NCBI RefSeq assembly: GCF_052045245.1
Contig: NZ_JBQEON010000006.1
Span: forward strand, 62,001 to 126,000
Origin: Burkholderia sp052045245
GTDB lineage: Bacteria; Pseudomonadota; Gammaproteobacteria; Burkholderiales; Burkholderiaceae
Direction of reading: 5' to 3'
DNA: 64,000 nt
Below the pieces are notes generated by a model. The model did not search any database and had not been told where the DNA came from. It saw only the letters and a list, made by a program, of their open reading frames with translations. Positions 18,522-26,403 of the stretch are shown in pieces; position 1 is the first letter of the stretch; every line of letters starts with the position of its first letter. Both the position numbers and the translations under genes were made by a program.

Positions 18522-19573
18522 AAGCAAAAAAAGTCCTGATCCTGGGTGTGAACGGCTTCATCGGCCATCACCTGTCGAAGCGCATTCTTGAAACCACCGA
18601 TTGGGAAGTGTTCGGCATGGACATGCAGACCGATCGGCTTGGCGACCTCGTCAACCACGAGCGGATGCACTTCTTCGAAGGCGACATCACGATCAACAAG
18701 GAGTGGGTCGAGTATCACGTGAAGAAGTGCGACGTGATCCTGCCGCTCGTCGCGATCGCGACGCCCGCGACCTACGTCCAGCAGCCGCTGCGCGTGTTCG
18801 AGCTCGACTTCGAGGCGAACCTGCCGATCGTGCGTTCGGCCGTCAAGTACGGCAAGCACCTGGTGTTCCCGTCGACCTCCGAGGTTTACGGCATGTGCTC
18901 GGACGAGCAGTTCGACCCGGACGCCTCGGCGCTCACCTACGGCCCGATCAACAAGCCGCGCTGGATCTACGCGTGCTCGAAGCAGCTGATGGACCGCGTG
19001 ATCTGGGGCTACGGGATGGAAGGCCTGAACTTCACGCTGTTCCGCCCGTTCAACTGGATCGGCCCGGGCCTCGACTCGATCTACACGCCGAAGGAAGGCA
19101 GCTCGCGCGTCGTCACGCAGTTCCTCGGCCACATCGTGCGCGGCGAGAACATCAGCCTCGTCGACGGCGGCTCACAGAAGCGCGCGTTCACCGACATCGA
19201 CGACGGCATCAGCGCGCTGATGAAGATCATCGACAACAAGAACGGCGTCGCGTCGGGCAAGATCTACAACATCGGGAATCCGAAGAATAACTTCTCGGTT
19301 CGCGAGCTCGCGCACAAGATGCTCGAACTGGCCGCCGAATTCCCGGAATACGCCGACTCCGCGAAGAACGTGAAGCTCGTCGAAACGACGTCGGGCGCGT
19401 ACTACGGCAACGGCTACCAGGACGTGCAGAACCGCGTGCCGAAGATCGACAACACGATGCAGGAGCTCGCATGGGCGCCGCAATCGACGTTCGACGACGC
19501 GCTGCGCAAGATCTTCGAAGCGTATCGCGGCCATGTCGCCGATGCGCGCGCGCTGGTCGAGCAGCAGAACTGA
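18518..19573 (+). CDS. UDP-glucuronate decarboxylase/dehydrogenase (ArnA C-terminal domain as separate protein)
   Basis: 351 residues, equal to the C-terminal half of E. coli ArnA. Extended SDR fold with KVLILGVNGFIGHHLSKRIL (residues 5-24), FPSTSEVYGMCSDEQFDP and WIYACSKQLMDRVIW holding the Tyr-x3-Lys pair. It oxidises and decarboxylates UDP-glucuronic acid to the 4-keto-pentose that ArnB aminates. In enteric bacteria this domain is fused to the formyltransferase; here the genes are separate with a 4-bp overlap, so fusion is replaced by coupling. The product is a full domain, not a broken remnant. Confidence 0.94.
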   Translation: MKAKKVLILGVNGFIGHHLSKRILETTDWEVFGMDMQTDRLGDLVNHERMHFFEGDITINKEWVEYHVKKCDVILPLVAIATPATYVQQPLRVFELDFEANLPIVRSAVKYGKHLVFPSTSEVYGMCSDEQFDPDASALTYGPINKPRWIYACSKQLMDRVIWGYGMEGLNFTLFRPFNWIGPGLDSIYTPKEGSSRVVTQFLGHIVRGENISLVDGGSQKRAFTDIDDGISALMKIIDNKNGVASGKIYNIGNPKNNFSVRELAHKMLELAAEFPEYADSAKNVKLVETTSGAYYGNGYQDVQNRVPKIDNTMQELAWAPQSTFDDALRKIFEAYRGHVADARALVEQQN

Positions 19574-19585
19574 CGGGACGCTCGC

Positions 19586-20482
19586 TTGGCTCGTATCGTC
19601 CTCAAGATCGACGTCGACACGCTGCGCGGCACGCGCGAAGGCGTGCCGAACCTCGCGCGCATCTTCGACCGCTTCAATGCGCGCGCGACCTTTCTCTTCA
19701 GCCTCGGGCCCGATCACACGGGCTGGGCGCTGCGGCGCGTGTTCCGCCCGGGCTTCCTGAAGAAGGTGTCGCGCACGTCGGTGGTCGAGCATTACGGCGT
19801 GAAGCAGCTGATGTACGGCGTGCTGCTGCCGGGCCCCGACATCGGCCGCCGCGCGATCGCCGACATGCGCGCGATCCACGAAGCCGGCTTCGAATGCGGG
19901 ATCCATACGTGGGACCACGTGTACTGGCAGGACAACGTGCGCGTGCGCGATCGCGACTGGACCGCGCGTGAAATGCAGAAGAGCCACGCGCGCTTCGTCG
20001 ACGTCTTCGGCGCACCGCCCGTCACGCACGGCGCGGCCGGCTGGCAGATGAACGACTCAGCGTTCGAGCAGATCGACGCATGGGGGATGCGCTACGCATC
20101 CGACGGTCGCGGCCATTCGCCGTACCTGCCCGTGGTCGGTGGCTGCACGCTGTCGCACGTGCAGATGCCGACCACGCTGCCGACGCTCGACGAAGTGCTC
20201 GGCATCGACGGCATCGACACGCACAACGTCGCCGCGCACATCCTGAAGTTCACGGAAACCAATCCGCACGACCAGGTGTTCACGCTGCATGCGGAACTGG
20301 AAGGCCAGAAGCTCGCGCCGGTGTTCGAGCAACTGCTCGCCGGCTGGCGCGCACAGGGCCATACGTTTGCGACGATGGGCGATTACCACGCGACGCTGGA
20401 CCGCGACTCGCTGCCATCGTACCCTGTCACGTGGGGCGAAATCCCCGGCCGCTCCGGCGAACTGATCGTCCAGCCCGACTGA
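19586..20482 (+). CDS. arnD: 4-deoxy-4-formamido-L-arabinose-phosphoundecaprenol deformylase ArnD
   Basis: 298 residues if started at TTG 19586, giving initiator then ARIVLKIDVDTLRGTREGVP, the usual ArnD N-terminus; no ATG is present there, and GGGACG lies about 6 bases upstream. A NodB-type metal-dependent deacetylase: IDVDTLRG, the CGIHTWDHVYWQDN segment (about 97-110) and APPVTHGAAGWQ. It removes the formyl group from the lipid-linked sugar before flipping. Last gene of the arn series. Confidence 0.94.
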   Translation: MARIVLKIDVDTLRGTREGVPNLARIFDRFNARATFLFSLGPDHTGWALRRVFRPGFLKKVSRTSVVEHYGVKQLMYGVLLPGPDIGRRAIADMRAIHEAGFECGIHTWDHVYWQDNVRVRDRDWTAREMQKSHARFVDVFGAPPVTHGAAGWQMNDSAFEQIDAWGMRYASDGRGHSPYLPVVGGCTLSHVQMPTTLPTLDEVLGIDGIDTHNVAAHILKFTETNPHDQVFTLHAELEGQKLAPVFEQLLAGWRAQGHTFATMGDYHATLDRDSLPSYPVTWGEIPGRSGELIVQPD

Positions 20483-20592
20483 GTTCGCGTGCGCTGGCGC
20501 GCCGCCTGCCCTGCCCTTGCGGCGTGCCGCCGCGACGCCCCGCCGAACCGCGCCGCCCGAGCGGCGCCTTTCCATAACAACAGGAGAAACAC

Positions 20593-21054
20593 GTGTCCGT
20601 CGAAGTTGACCGTCAAGTTCCCGATTTCACCGCACCGGCCACGGGCGGCGACATTTCGCTGTCCGGCCTGAAGGGCAAGAAGCTCGTCCTGTATTTCTAT
20701 CCGAAGGACAACACGCCGGGCTGCACGACCGAAGGCCTGCAGTTCCGCGATCTCTATCCGAAGTTCAAGAAGGCCGGCGCCGAAGTGATCGGCGTGTCGC
20801 GCGACAGCCTGCGCTCGCATGACAATTTCAAGGCCAAGCTCGAACTGCCGTTCCCGCTGATTTCCGATGCCGACGAAGCACTGTGCGCGCTGTTCGATGT
20901 CATCAAGATGAAGAAAATGTATGGCAAGGAAGTGCGCGGAATCGAGCGCTCGACGTTCCTGATCGACGCCGACGGCGTGCTGCGCCACGCATGGCGCGGC
21001 ATCAAGGTGCCCGGTCATGTGGACGACGTGCTAAGTGCTGTACAAGCGCTTTGA
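20593..21054 (+). CDS. bcp: Thioredoxin-dependent peroxiredoxin (BCP/PrxQ)
   Basis: 153 residues from a GTG start (20593) with AGGAGA 6 bases upstream. Peroxiredoxin core PDFTAPATGGDI, VLYFYPKDNTPGCTTEGLQF (C44 peroxidatic), EVIGVSRDSLRSH and the late Arg in GIERSTFLIDADG. It reduces hydrogen and organic peroxides in the cytoplasm. The adjacent resolving cysteine of E. coli Bcp (five residues after the peroxidatic one) is Leu here; the only other Cys is C98, so recycling may use another route. 110 bp after arnD; probably its own unit. Confidence 0.96.
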   Translation: MSVEVDRQVPDFTAPATGGDISLSGLKGKKLVLYFYPKDNTPGCTTEGLQFRDLYPKFKKAGAEVIGVSRDSLRSHDNFKAKLELPFPLISDADEALCALFDVIKMKKMYGKEVRGIERSTFLIDADGVLRHAWRGIKVPGHVDDVLSAVQAL

Positions 21055-21067
21055 GCCGCGCTATATT
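21039..21067 (+). promoter_or_regulatory. Sigma-70-like promoter at the end of bcp
   Basis: TGTACA (21039-21044, four of six matches to the -35 consensus), 17 bp, then TATATT (21062-21067, five of six to the -10). It lies across the bcp stop codon, and a terminator follows about 100 bp later, so it could drive a short untranslated RNA. Confidence 0.5.
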
Positions 21068-21073
21068 GGGCCG

Positions 21074-21207
21074 CAATGAATGCCAGTTCGCCCCATATTT
21101 CTCGTAGCTGCGCCGGTGCCCGTTGCGATGCTTCCCGGCACCTGACGCGCATCACGACGGTCTCAGCCGAGCCGCATGTCCCGGTCCACGGGGCAGCGGC
21201 TTTTTTT
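21074..21207 (+). ncRNA. Candidate small RNA or terminated leader upstream of phoH
   Basis: The 332-bp gap between bcp and phoH holds a promoter-like pair (21039-21067) and, at its other end, a terminator: AGCCGC pairs with GCGGCT around an inner CCCG/CGGG stem (21170-21200), followed by seven T (21201-21207). The span between them (about 134 nt) has no convincing coding frame and contains a further stem, GCCGG...CCGGC, near 21112-21138. It could be an sRNA or an attenuator leader of phoH. No known riboswitch family is recognised. Between 21208 and 21386 nothing else is seen apart from the phoH ribosome site GAGGGA. Confidence 0.45.
21170..21207 (+). terminator. Rho-independent terminator
   Basis: AGCCGC and GCGGCT close a stem around an inner CCCG-GTCCA-CGGG hairpin; seven T follow directly. 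It is 116 bp downstream of the bcp stop codon, so it terminates bcp read-through and any transcript begun at 21074. Confidence 0.8.
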
Positions 21208-21386
21208 ATGGACTGCGCGCCGGCTCTCGGTCCGGCCCTCACCTCGTCAAGGAGTTGACCGACACTCAGGCGAACCGGCTCGACGAAATTCCTGTGCGCC
21301 ACCGCGCGCAAACTGCATGCGTCTACGTCACGCAGGATGCGATCAGCGGCGCACTTCATGCGACACGATTCCTCCCGAGGGACACC

Positions 21387-23207
21387 ATGCCTTTGCCTAC
21401 CCCCCCCAGCAAGCTCGGCAGCCTGCTGCCGCCCGACGAATACAAGGCGAAAGCGCGGCCCGCGAAAGCCGCGAAGAAATCCGCCGAAGGGGACGCATCC
21501 ACAGCCGGTGACTATGGCCCGGCCAGCGTGGCCCAACCGATGACCGAAGCCGCGAACACGGCCGCGCCGCTGCGCGCCGTCGCGGCATCGGCGCAGGAAG
21601 CCGCGGGCACACCCGCACGCGGCCGCAAGACCAAGCAAACCGCCGCACTGCTGCAACCGTTGCAGGCGCCGGCCGAACCGGCAGCCCCCGCGGCACCCGC
21701 CGCGCCGGTCGTCGCACGCAGCGACAAGCCCGCCGCAGGGAAACCGGCCGCAACGCCCGCACGCGATGCCGGCGCCGCGACGAAGTCGCGCAGCCGCAAG
21801 CCGGCCGACGCCGAACTGCAGAAGCTGTTCGTGCTCGACACCAACGTGCTGATGCACGACCCGAGCAGCCTCTTCCGTTTCGAGGAACACGACGTCTATC
21901 TGCCGATGATGACGCTCGAGGAACTCGACAACCACAAGAAGGGGATGTCCGAAGTCGCGCGCAACGCACGTCAGGTCAGCCGCACGCTCGACGCGCTGGT
22001 CGCCGACGGCGGCCCGATCTCGGCCGGCATTCCGTTGTCGCGCCTCGGCAGCCGCGAGGCACTCGGGCGCCTGTACTTCCAGACGAAGCTCGCCGACATC
22101 GCGCCGGTCGAAGGCCTGCCCGAAGGCAAGGCCGACAACCAGATCCTCGGCGTGGTGCGTGCGCTGCAGCGCGACCGCCCGGACCGTCAGGTCGTGCTGG
22201 TGTCGAAAGACATCAACATGCGGATCAAGGCGCATGCGCTCGGCCTGCCCGCGGAAGACTACTTCAACGACCAGGTACTCGAGGACAAGGATCTCCTCTA
22301 TACCGGCGTGCGCGAACTGCCGCAGGACTTCTGGACCAAGCACGCGAAGGGGATGGAGAGCTGGCAGGACACGAAGACGGGCACCACGTACTACCGCGTG
22401 ACGGGCCCGCTCGTCGCGTCGATGCTCGTCAACGAGTTCGTCTATCTCGAGCCGCAGAACGGCGAACCGACGTTCCACGCGATCGTCCGCGAGCTGAACG
22501 GCAAGACGGCGCTGCTGCAGACGCTGCGCGACTACAGCCACCACAAGAACAACGTGTGGGGCATCACCGCGCGCAACCGCGAGCAGAACTTCGCGCTGAA
22601 CCTGCTGATGAACCCCGAGATCGACTTCGTCACGCTGCTCGGCCAGGCCGGCACCGGCAAGACGCTCGTCGCGCTCGCGGCCGGCCTCGCGCAGGTGCTC
22701 GACGACAAGCGCTACAACGAGATCATCGTGACGCGCGCGACCGTGCCCGTTGGCGAGGACATCGGTTTCCTTCCCGGTACCGAGGAAGAGAAGATGCAGC
22801 CGTGGATGGGTGCATTCGACGACAACCTCGAAGTGCTGCAGAAGACCGACGACGCAGCCGGCGAATGGGGTCGTGCGGCGACGCAGGAACTGATCCGTTC
22901 GCGCCTGAAGGTGAAGAGCATGAACTTCATGCGCGGCCGCACGTTCGTCGACAAGTACCTGATCATCGACGAAGCGCAGAACCTGACGCCGAAGCAGATG
23001 AAGACGCTCGTGACGCGCGCGGGCCCCGGCACGAAGATCGTGTGCCTTGGCAACATCGCGCAGATCGACACGCCTTACCTGACCGAAGGCAGCTCGGGCC
23101 TGACCTACGTCGTCGACCGCTTCAAGGGCTGGGGCCACAGCGGCCACGTGACGCTCGCGCGCGGCGAACGCTCGCGGCTCGCCGACTACGCGTCGGACAT
23201 CCTGTAA
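21387..23207 (+). CDS. PIN domain - PhoH ATPase fusion protein
   Basis: 606 residues from the ATG at 21387. Residues 1-140 are Ala/Pro/Lys-rich and disordered-looking. A PIN nuclease domain starts at LFVLDTNVLMHDPSS (first Asp at 151) with the acidic residues of TLEELDNHKKG and later Asp positions. The PhoH ATPase domain has Walker A LLGQAGTGKTLVALAAGLAQ (around 418) and Walker B YLIIDEAQNLTPKQM. PIN-PhoH proteins (PhoH2) are reported to be RNA helicase-ribonucleases; single-domain PhoH is phosphate-responsive in E. coli. A strong terminator follows. Confidence 0.93.
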   Translation: MPLPTPPSKLGSLLPPDEYKAKARPAKAAKKSAEGDASTAGDYGPASVAQPMTEAANTAAPLRAVAASAQEAAGTPARGRKTKQTAALLQPLQAPAEPAAPAAPAAPVVARSDKPAAGKPAATPARDAGAATKSRSRKPADAELQKLFVLDTNVLMHDPSSLFRFEEHDVYLPMMTLEELDNHKKGMSEVARNARQVSRTLDALVADGGPISAGIPLSRLGSREALGRLYFQTKLADIAPVEGLPEGKADNQILGVVRALQRDRPDRQVVLVSKDINMRIKAHALGLPAEDYFNDQVLEDKDLLYTGVRELPQDFWTKHAKGMESWQDTKTGTTYYRVTGPLVASMLVNEFVYLEPQNGEPTFHAIVRELNGKTALLQTLRDYSHHKNNVWGITARNREQNFALNLLMNPEIDFVTLLGQAGTGKTLVALAAGLAQVLDDKRYNEIIVTRATVPVGEDIGFLPGTEEEKMQPWMGAFDDNLEVLQKTDDAAGEWGRAATQELIRSRLKVKSMNFMRGRTFVDKYLIIDEAQNLTPKQMKTLVTRAGPGTKIVCLGNIAQIDTPYLTEGSSGLTYVVDRFKGWGHSGHVTLARGERSRLADYASDIL

Positions 23208-23244
23208 CGCGCCTGCCGGCTTCTCGCCGGCCTCCGACGCCATG

Positions 23245-23278
23245 CGGCGCTCCGTTTTTCGGGGCGCCGTTTTTATTT
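23245..23278 (+). terminator. Rho-independent terminator of phoH-like gene
   Basis: CGGCGCTCCG (23245-23254), TTTTT loop, CGGGGCGCCG (23260-23269), then TTTTTATTTT. A 10-bp stem with one G-T pair and a long T run. Confidence 0.92.
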
Positions 23279-23444
23279 TGGGGTCGGAAACGGAGGTGAT
23301 GCTTCGCGACGCAAGCACCGCACTTACGCGCGAAACTTCAAGTAAATTCTCAGGAATGGTTGCCTAAGCCCCGCCGGAACGTCTACCATCGGGGCTGTCT
23401 GTTGTCATACGATTCACGCGCGCGTCGCGCCCGTCCGCCTTGCC

Positions 23445-24485
23445 ATGCTTCGAATCTGGGTTCCCGTTGCCGTCGTTTCACTGCTCGCGGCCTGCTCCAG
23501 CGTGCCGCCGCAGTCGGCATCGCGCACCTCCGGGATGAAGATCACGACGCCGCGCGCGTTCCCGCCTCCCGCCAATTTCCCGAAATTCGTCGACCACAGC
23601 GTCGGCCAGGAAGAAATTTCGATCCAGGCGATGAGCCTCGTCGGCGTCCCGTATCGCTGGGGCGGCAACACGCCGACGAGCGGCTTCGACTGCAGCGGGC
23701 TCGTGCGCTACGTGATGGGCCGCGCGGCGGACGTGAACCTGCCGCGCACGACCGCCGACATGAGCAGCCGCGGCGTGTCGATCGACCCCGACCAGGTCGC
23801 GCCCGGCGACCTGATCTTCTTCAACACGACCGGACGCCCGCATTCGCACGTCGGCATCTACGTCGGCAAGCTGCGCTTCGTCAACGCGCCGTCGACCGGC
23901 GGCACCGTGCGGCTCGATTACCTGACGAACCCTTACTGGGCCAAGCGCTTCGACGGCATTCGCCGTGTCGCGCCGCCGCGCGGGACGCCCGCACCGTTCG
24001 ATGCACCGACCTACGAGGCGCGGCGCAACGCACCGGCGCCTGCCCCCGCCGTCGCTGCCGCCGCTCCGCGGCAGCCGGCTGATGCGCCGACTCAGGCCAA
24101 CGTCGCGCTGGCGCCCGCTCCGGTCGTAGCAACCACGGCGGTTGCCACGGCAGCCGCGCCCGCCGCCGATTCGTACGAACCGCCGCCGCGCATGCAGGCC
24201 GCGCAGCAGCAGGCAACGCTCGCGCATGGCGACATGACCGCCATGACGGCGAGTGCGGCACCGGCCGGCTCGACCGAAACCGGCACGCAGATTCCGACCA
24301 CCGCACTGACCGCCGCCCAGGCTGCCGCGTTCGATACGGAACCGCCGCCCGCGGCGGTCGCGCCATCGCCGCGCAACATCGAGCCCGTGCAGGTCCTGCG
24401 TGCATCGACGCAAGCGGCGCCCGTCAGCCCGCGCACCGGCACCGCGGACGATCCGATAGCCCGCTTCGCGAACGGCAGTTACTAG
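23445..24485 (+). CDS. NlpC/P60 family peptidoglycan endopeptidase lipoprotein
   Basis: 346 residues. Lipoprotein signal MLRIWVPVAVVSLLAACSS with lipobox LAAC (Cys17). The NlpC/P60 domain (about 60-180) shows GVPYRWGGNTPTSGFDCSGL with the catalytic Cys and RPHSHVGIYVGKLRF with the catalytic His, then a third polar position. Such enzymes cut D-gamma-glutamyl-meso-diaminopimelate bonds. The second half (190-346) is Ala/Pro/Thr-rich low complexity, probably an extended linker in the periplasm. Preceded by 237 bp that include the phoH terminator; no promoter recognised. Confidence 0.92.
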   Translation: MLRIWVPVAVVSLLAACSSVPPQSASRTSGMKITTPRAFPPPANFPKFVDHSVGQEEISIQAMSLVGVPYRWGGNTPTSGFDCSGLVRYVMGRAADVNLPRTTADMSSRGVSIDPDQVAPGDLIFFNTTGRPHSHVGIYVGKLRFVNAPSTGGTVRLDYLTNPYWAKRFDGIRRVAPPRGTPAPFDAPTYEARRNAPAPAPAVAAAAPRQPADAPTQANVALAPAPVVATTAVATAAAPAADSYEPPPRMQAAQQQATLAHGDMTAMTASAAPAGSTETGTQIPTTALTAAQAAAFDTEPPPAAVAPSPRNIEPVQVLRASTQAAPVSPRTGTADDPIARFANGSY

Positions 24486-24542
24486 CCGCTTCATTTGCCC
24501 CTGGCAGCGGCCCCCGCCAATCGCCACACCTTTTCCAACCGT

Positions 24543-24584
24543 CAAAAGAAAAATGCGCCGCAACCTTTCGGTTTGCGGCGCATT
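24543..24584 (-). terminator. Rho-independent terminator of the DUF47-pit operon
   Basis: On the minus strand AATGCGCCGCAA pairs perfectly with TTGCGGCGCATT (12 bp, 24584-24552) and runs into TTTCTTTTGAC. It lies 26 bp past the pit stop codon. The plus-strand side has no T run. Confidence 0.9.
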
Positions 24585-24609
24585 GCGTATCGATCCGGCA
24601 GCGTCCGGA

Positions 24610-25620
24610 TCAGAATATCCGGTGTCCGAGCCACCATCCGCCGGCCGCGAACAGCGCGGCTGCCGGCAGCGTCAGCACCCACGCCCACACGATGTTGCCG
24701 GCGACGCCCCAGCGCACGGCCGACAGCTTCTGCGTCGCACCGACACCGACGATCGCGCCGGTAATCGTGTGCGTGGTCGACACGGGAATGCCGAGGAACG
24801 ACGCGATGAACAGCGTGATCGCCCCGCCGCTTTCCGCACAGAAACCGCCGACCGGCTTGAGCTTCGTGATCTTCTGGCCCATCGTGCGCACGATGCGCCA
24901 GCCGCCGAACAGCGTGCCGAGACCCATCGACAGGTAGCACGCGCCGATCACCCACGCGGGCGGCGCATCTGCGGTTGCCGACGCGTAGCCGCTCGCGATC
25001 AGCAGCATCCAGATGATACCGATCGTCTTCTGCGCGTCGTTACCGCCGTGGCCCAGGCTGTACAGCCCGGCCGACAGCAGCTGGAGCCGGCGGAAACGCC
25101 GGTCGACCTTGCTTGGCGCGGTACGGAAATACAGCCACGACACGCCGAGCATGAACAGCGAACCGAGGATGAAACCGAGCAGCGGCGAAATGAAGATGAA
25201 CGCAATCGTCTTCAGCAGACCGTCGATGTTCAGCGCGCTCCAGCCGGACTTCGCGAGTGCCGCGCCGACGAGGCCACCGATCAGCGCATGCGACGAGCTC
25301 GACGGGATCCCGTAGTACCAGGTGATCACGTTCCAGCCGATCGCGCCGACCAGCGCGCCGAACACGACGTAGTGGTCGACGATCTCCGGATCGATCGTGC
25401 CTTTGCCGACGGTCTGCGCGACCTTCAGGTGGAAGATGAAATACGCGATGACGTTGAACGCGGCCGCAAACACCACGGCCTGCTGAGGCTTCAGTACCCC
25501 GGTGGACACGACGGTGGCGATCGAGTTCGCCGCGTCGTGGAAGCCGTTCATGAAGTCGAATACGAGCGCGACGAGCACCAGCGTCGCGACCATCCATAGG
25601 GCGAGTTGTATCGAATGCAT
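24610..25620 (-). CDS. pit: Inorganic phosphate transporter, PiT family
   Basis: 336 residues, ten or so membrane helices. The duplicated PiT signature is visible: VFDFMNGFHDAANSIATVVS (about 20-39) and YSLGHGGNDAQKTIGIIW in the second half, plus GIPSSSSHALIGGLVGAAL and GIPVSTTHTITGAIVGVG. PiT proteins move phosphate (as metal phosphate) with protons across the inner membrane at low affinity. The gene begins 10 bp after the DUF47 stop codon; DUF47-pit pairs are common and work together. A PHO-box-like site precedes the pair. Confidence 0.96.
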   Translation of the reverse strand: MHSIQLALWMVATLVLVALVFDFMNGFHDAANSIATVVSTGVLKPQQAVVFAAAFNVIAYFIFHLKVAQTVGKGTIDPEIVDHYVVFGALVGAIGWNVITWYYGIPSSSSHALIGGLVGAALAKSGWSALNIDGLLKTIAFIFISPLLGFILGSLFMLGVSWLYFRTAPSKVDRRFRRLQLLSAGLYSLGHGGNDAQKTIGIIWMLLIASGYASATADAPPAWVIGACYLSMGLGTLFGGWRIVRTMGQKITKLKPVGGFCAESGGAITLFIASFLGIPVSTTHTITGAIVGVGATQKLSAVRWGVAGNIVWAWVLTLPAAALFAAGGWWLGHRIF

Positions 25621-25630
25621 CGTGGTCCGC

Positions 25631-26257
25631 TCAGGCGTTTTCCAGCACGATGCCTTCGATGATGTTCGCGACGTCCTCGCACTTGTCGGTGATCTCTTCG
25701 AGCAGCTCGTAGATCGCCTTCAGCTTGATGAGCGTCTTCACGTCGTCTTCCTCGCGGAACAGCTTCGACATCGCCGCGCGCAGCACGCGATCGGCTTCCG
25801 ATTCCCAGCGGTCGATCTCCTCGCACTGCTTGAGGATCTGCGCCGACTGCTTCATGTCGGACAGTAGCCCGACCGCCTGCTGCACGTGTTGCGCGGACTG
25901 CGTGACGATGTGCGCGAGCTGGCTCGCCTCGGACGTGACGGACCGGACGTCGTACAGCGACACGGCCGTCGCGACGTCTTCCATCAGGTCGAGGATGTCG
26001 TCCATCGTCGTGATCAGCTTGTGGATCTCGTCGCGATCGAGCGGCGTGATGAAGGTCTTGTGCAGCAGATCGATCGCTTCATGCGTCAGCTTGTCAGCGG
26101 CCTTCTCGGCGGTTTGCACGTTTTGCTTGTGAATCTCGGCGTCGGCGAGATTGTCGATCAGCAGTTCGAGTTCGCGGCCACCGGAAACGATGTGCTTCGC
26201 GTGCGCGTTGAAGAGTTCAAAGAACTTGCCCTCGGTGGGCATGAATCGACCGAACAT
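25631..26257 (-). CDS. DUF47 (PhoU-like) Pit accessory protein
   Basis: 208 residues, all-helical, opening MFGRFMPTEGKFFELFNAHA, which is typical of DUF47. Acidic metal-binding clusters such as TMDDILDLMEDVA and ITDKCEDVANIIEGIV resemble the E/D-x3-D motifs of PhoU. Family members regulate or support the PiT transporter encoded next to them. First gene of a two-gene unit; the site TTGTCA...CTGTCAC lies 16 bp ahead of its start codon. Confidence 0.93.
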   Translation of the reverse strand: MFGRFMPTEGKFFELFNAHAKHIVSGGRELELLIDNLADAEIHKQNVQTAEKAADKLTHEAIDLLHKTFITPLDRDEIHKLITTMDDILDLMEDVATAVSLYDVRSVTSEASQLAHIVTQSAQHVQQAVGLLSDMKQSAQILKQCEEIDRWESEADRVLRAAMSKLFREEDDVKTLIKLKAIYELLEEITDKCEDVANIIEGIVLENA

Positions 26258-26272
26258 GGGATTCCTGAGAGA

Positions 26273-26290
26273 TTGTCAAACGACTGTCAC
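26273..26290 (+). promoter_or_regulatory. PHO-box-like site ahead of DUF47-pit
   Basis: TTGTCAAACGACTGTCAC has two TGTCA repeats exactly 11 bp apart, the arrangement of PhoB boxes (consensus CTGTCATAAATCTGTCAC). A -10-like TACAAT on the minus strand is at 26309-26304, which would put the box about 8-25 bp downstream of the transcription start, in the untranslated leader. That position suggests repression rather than activation. The promoter itself has no good -35, so the geometry is tentative. Confidence 0.5.
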
Positions 26291-26403
26291 GAAAACGGGC
26301 GATATTGTACCGTTTTAGGTCGCGACGCGACGCGCGCATGTGCGCGCGCCGGGATTGGATACAACGCTTGGTGAAATAACGGTTTACATCCGGCGAAGAA
26401 GCG

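Noticed and set aside
17574..19573. Considered a frameshifted arnA
   Set aside because: Both proteins are complete and begin with proper ATG starts in ATGA overlaps; nothing suggests a broken fusion.
21015..23318. A 767-codon open frame antisense to the PIN-PhoH gene
   Set aside because: Same shadow effect; composition is Arg/Gly/Val-rich without motifs.
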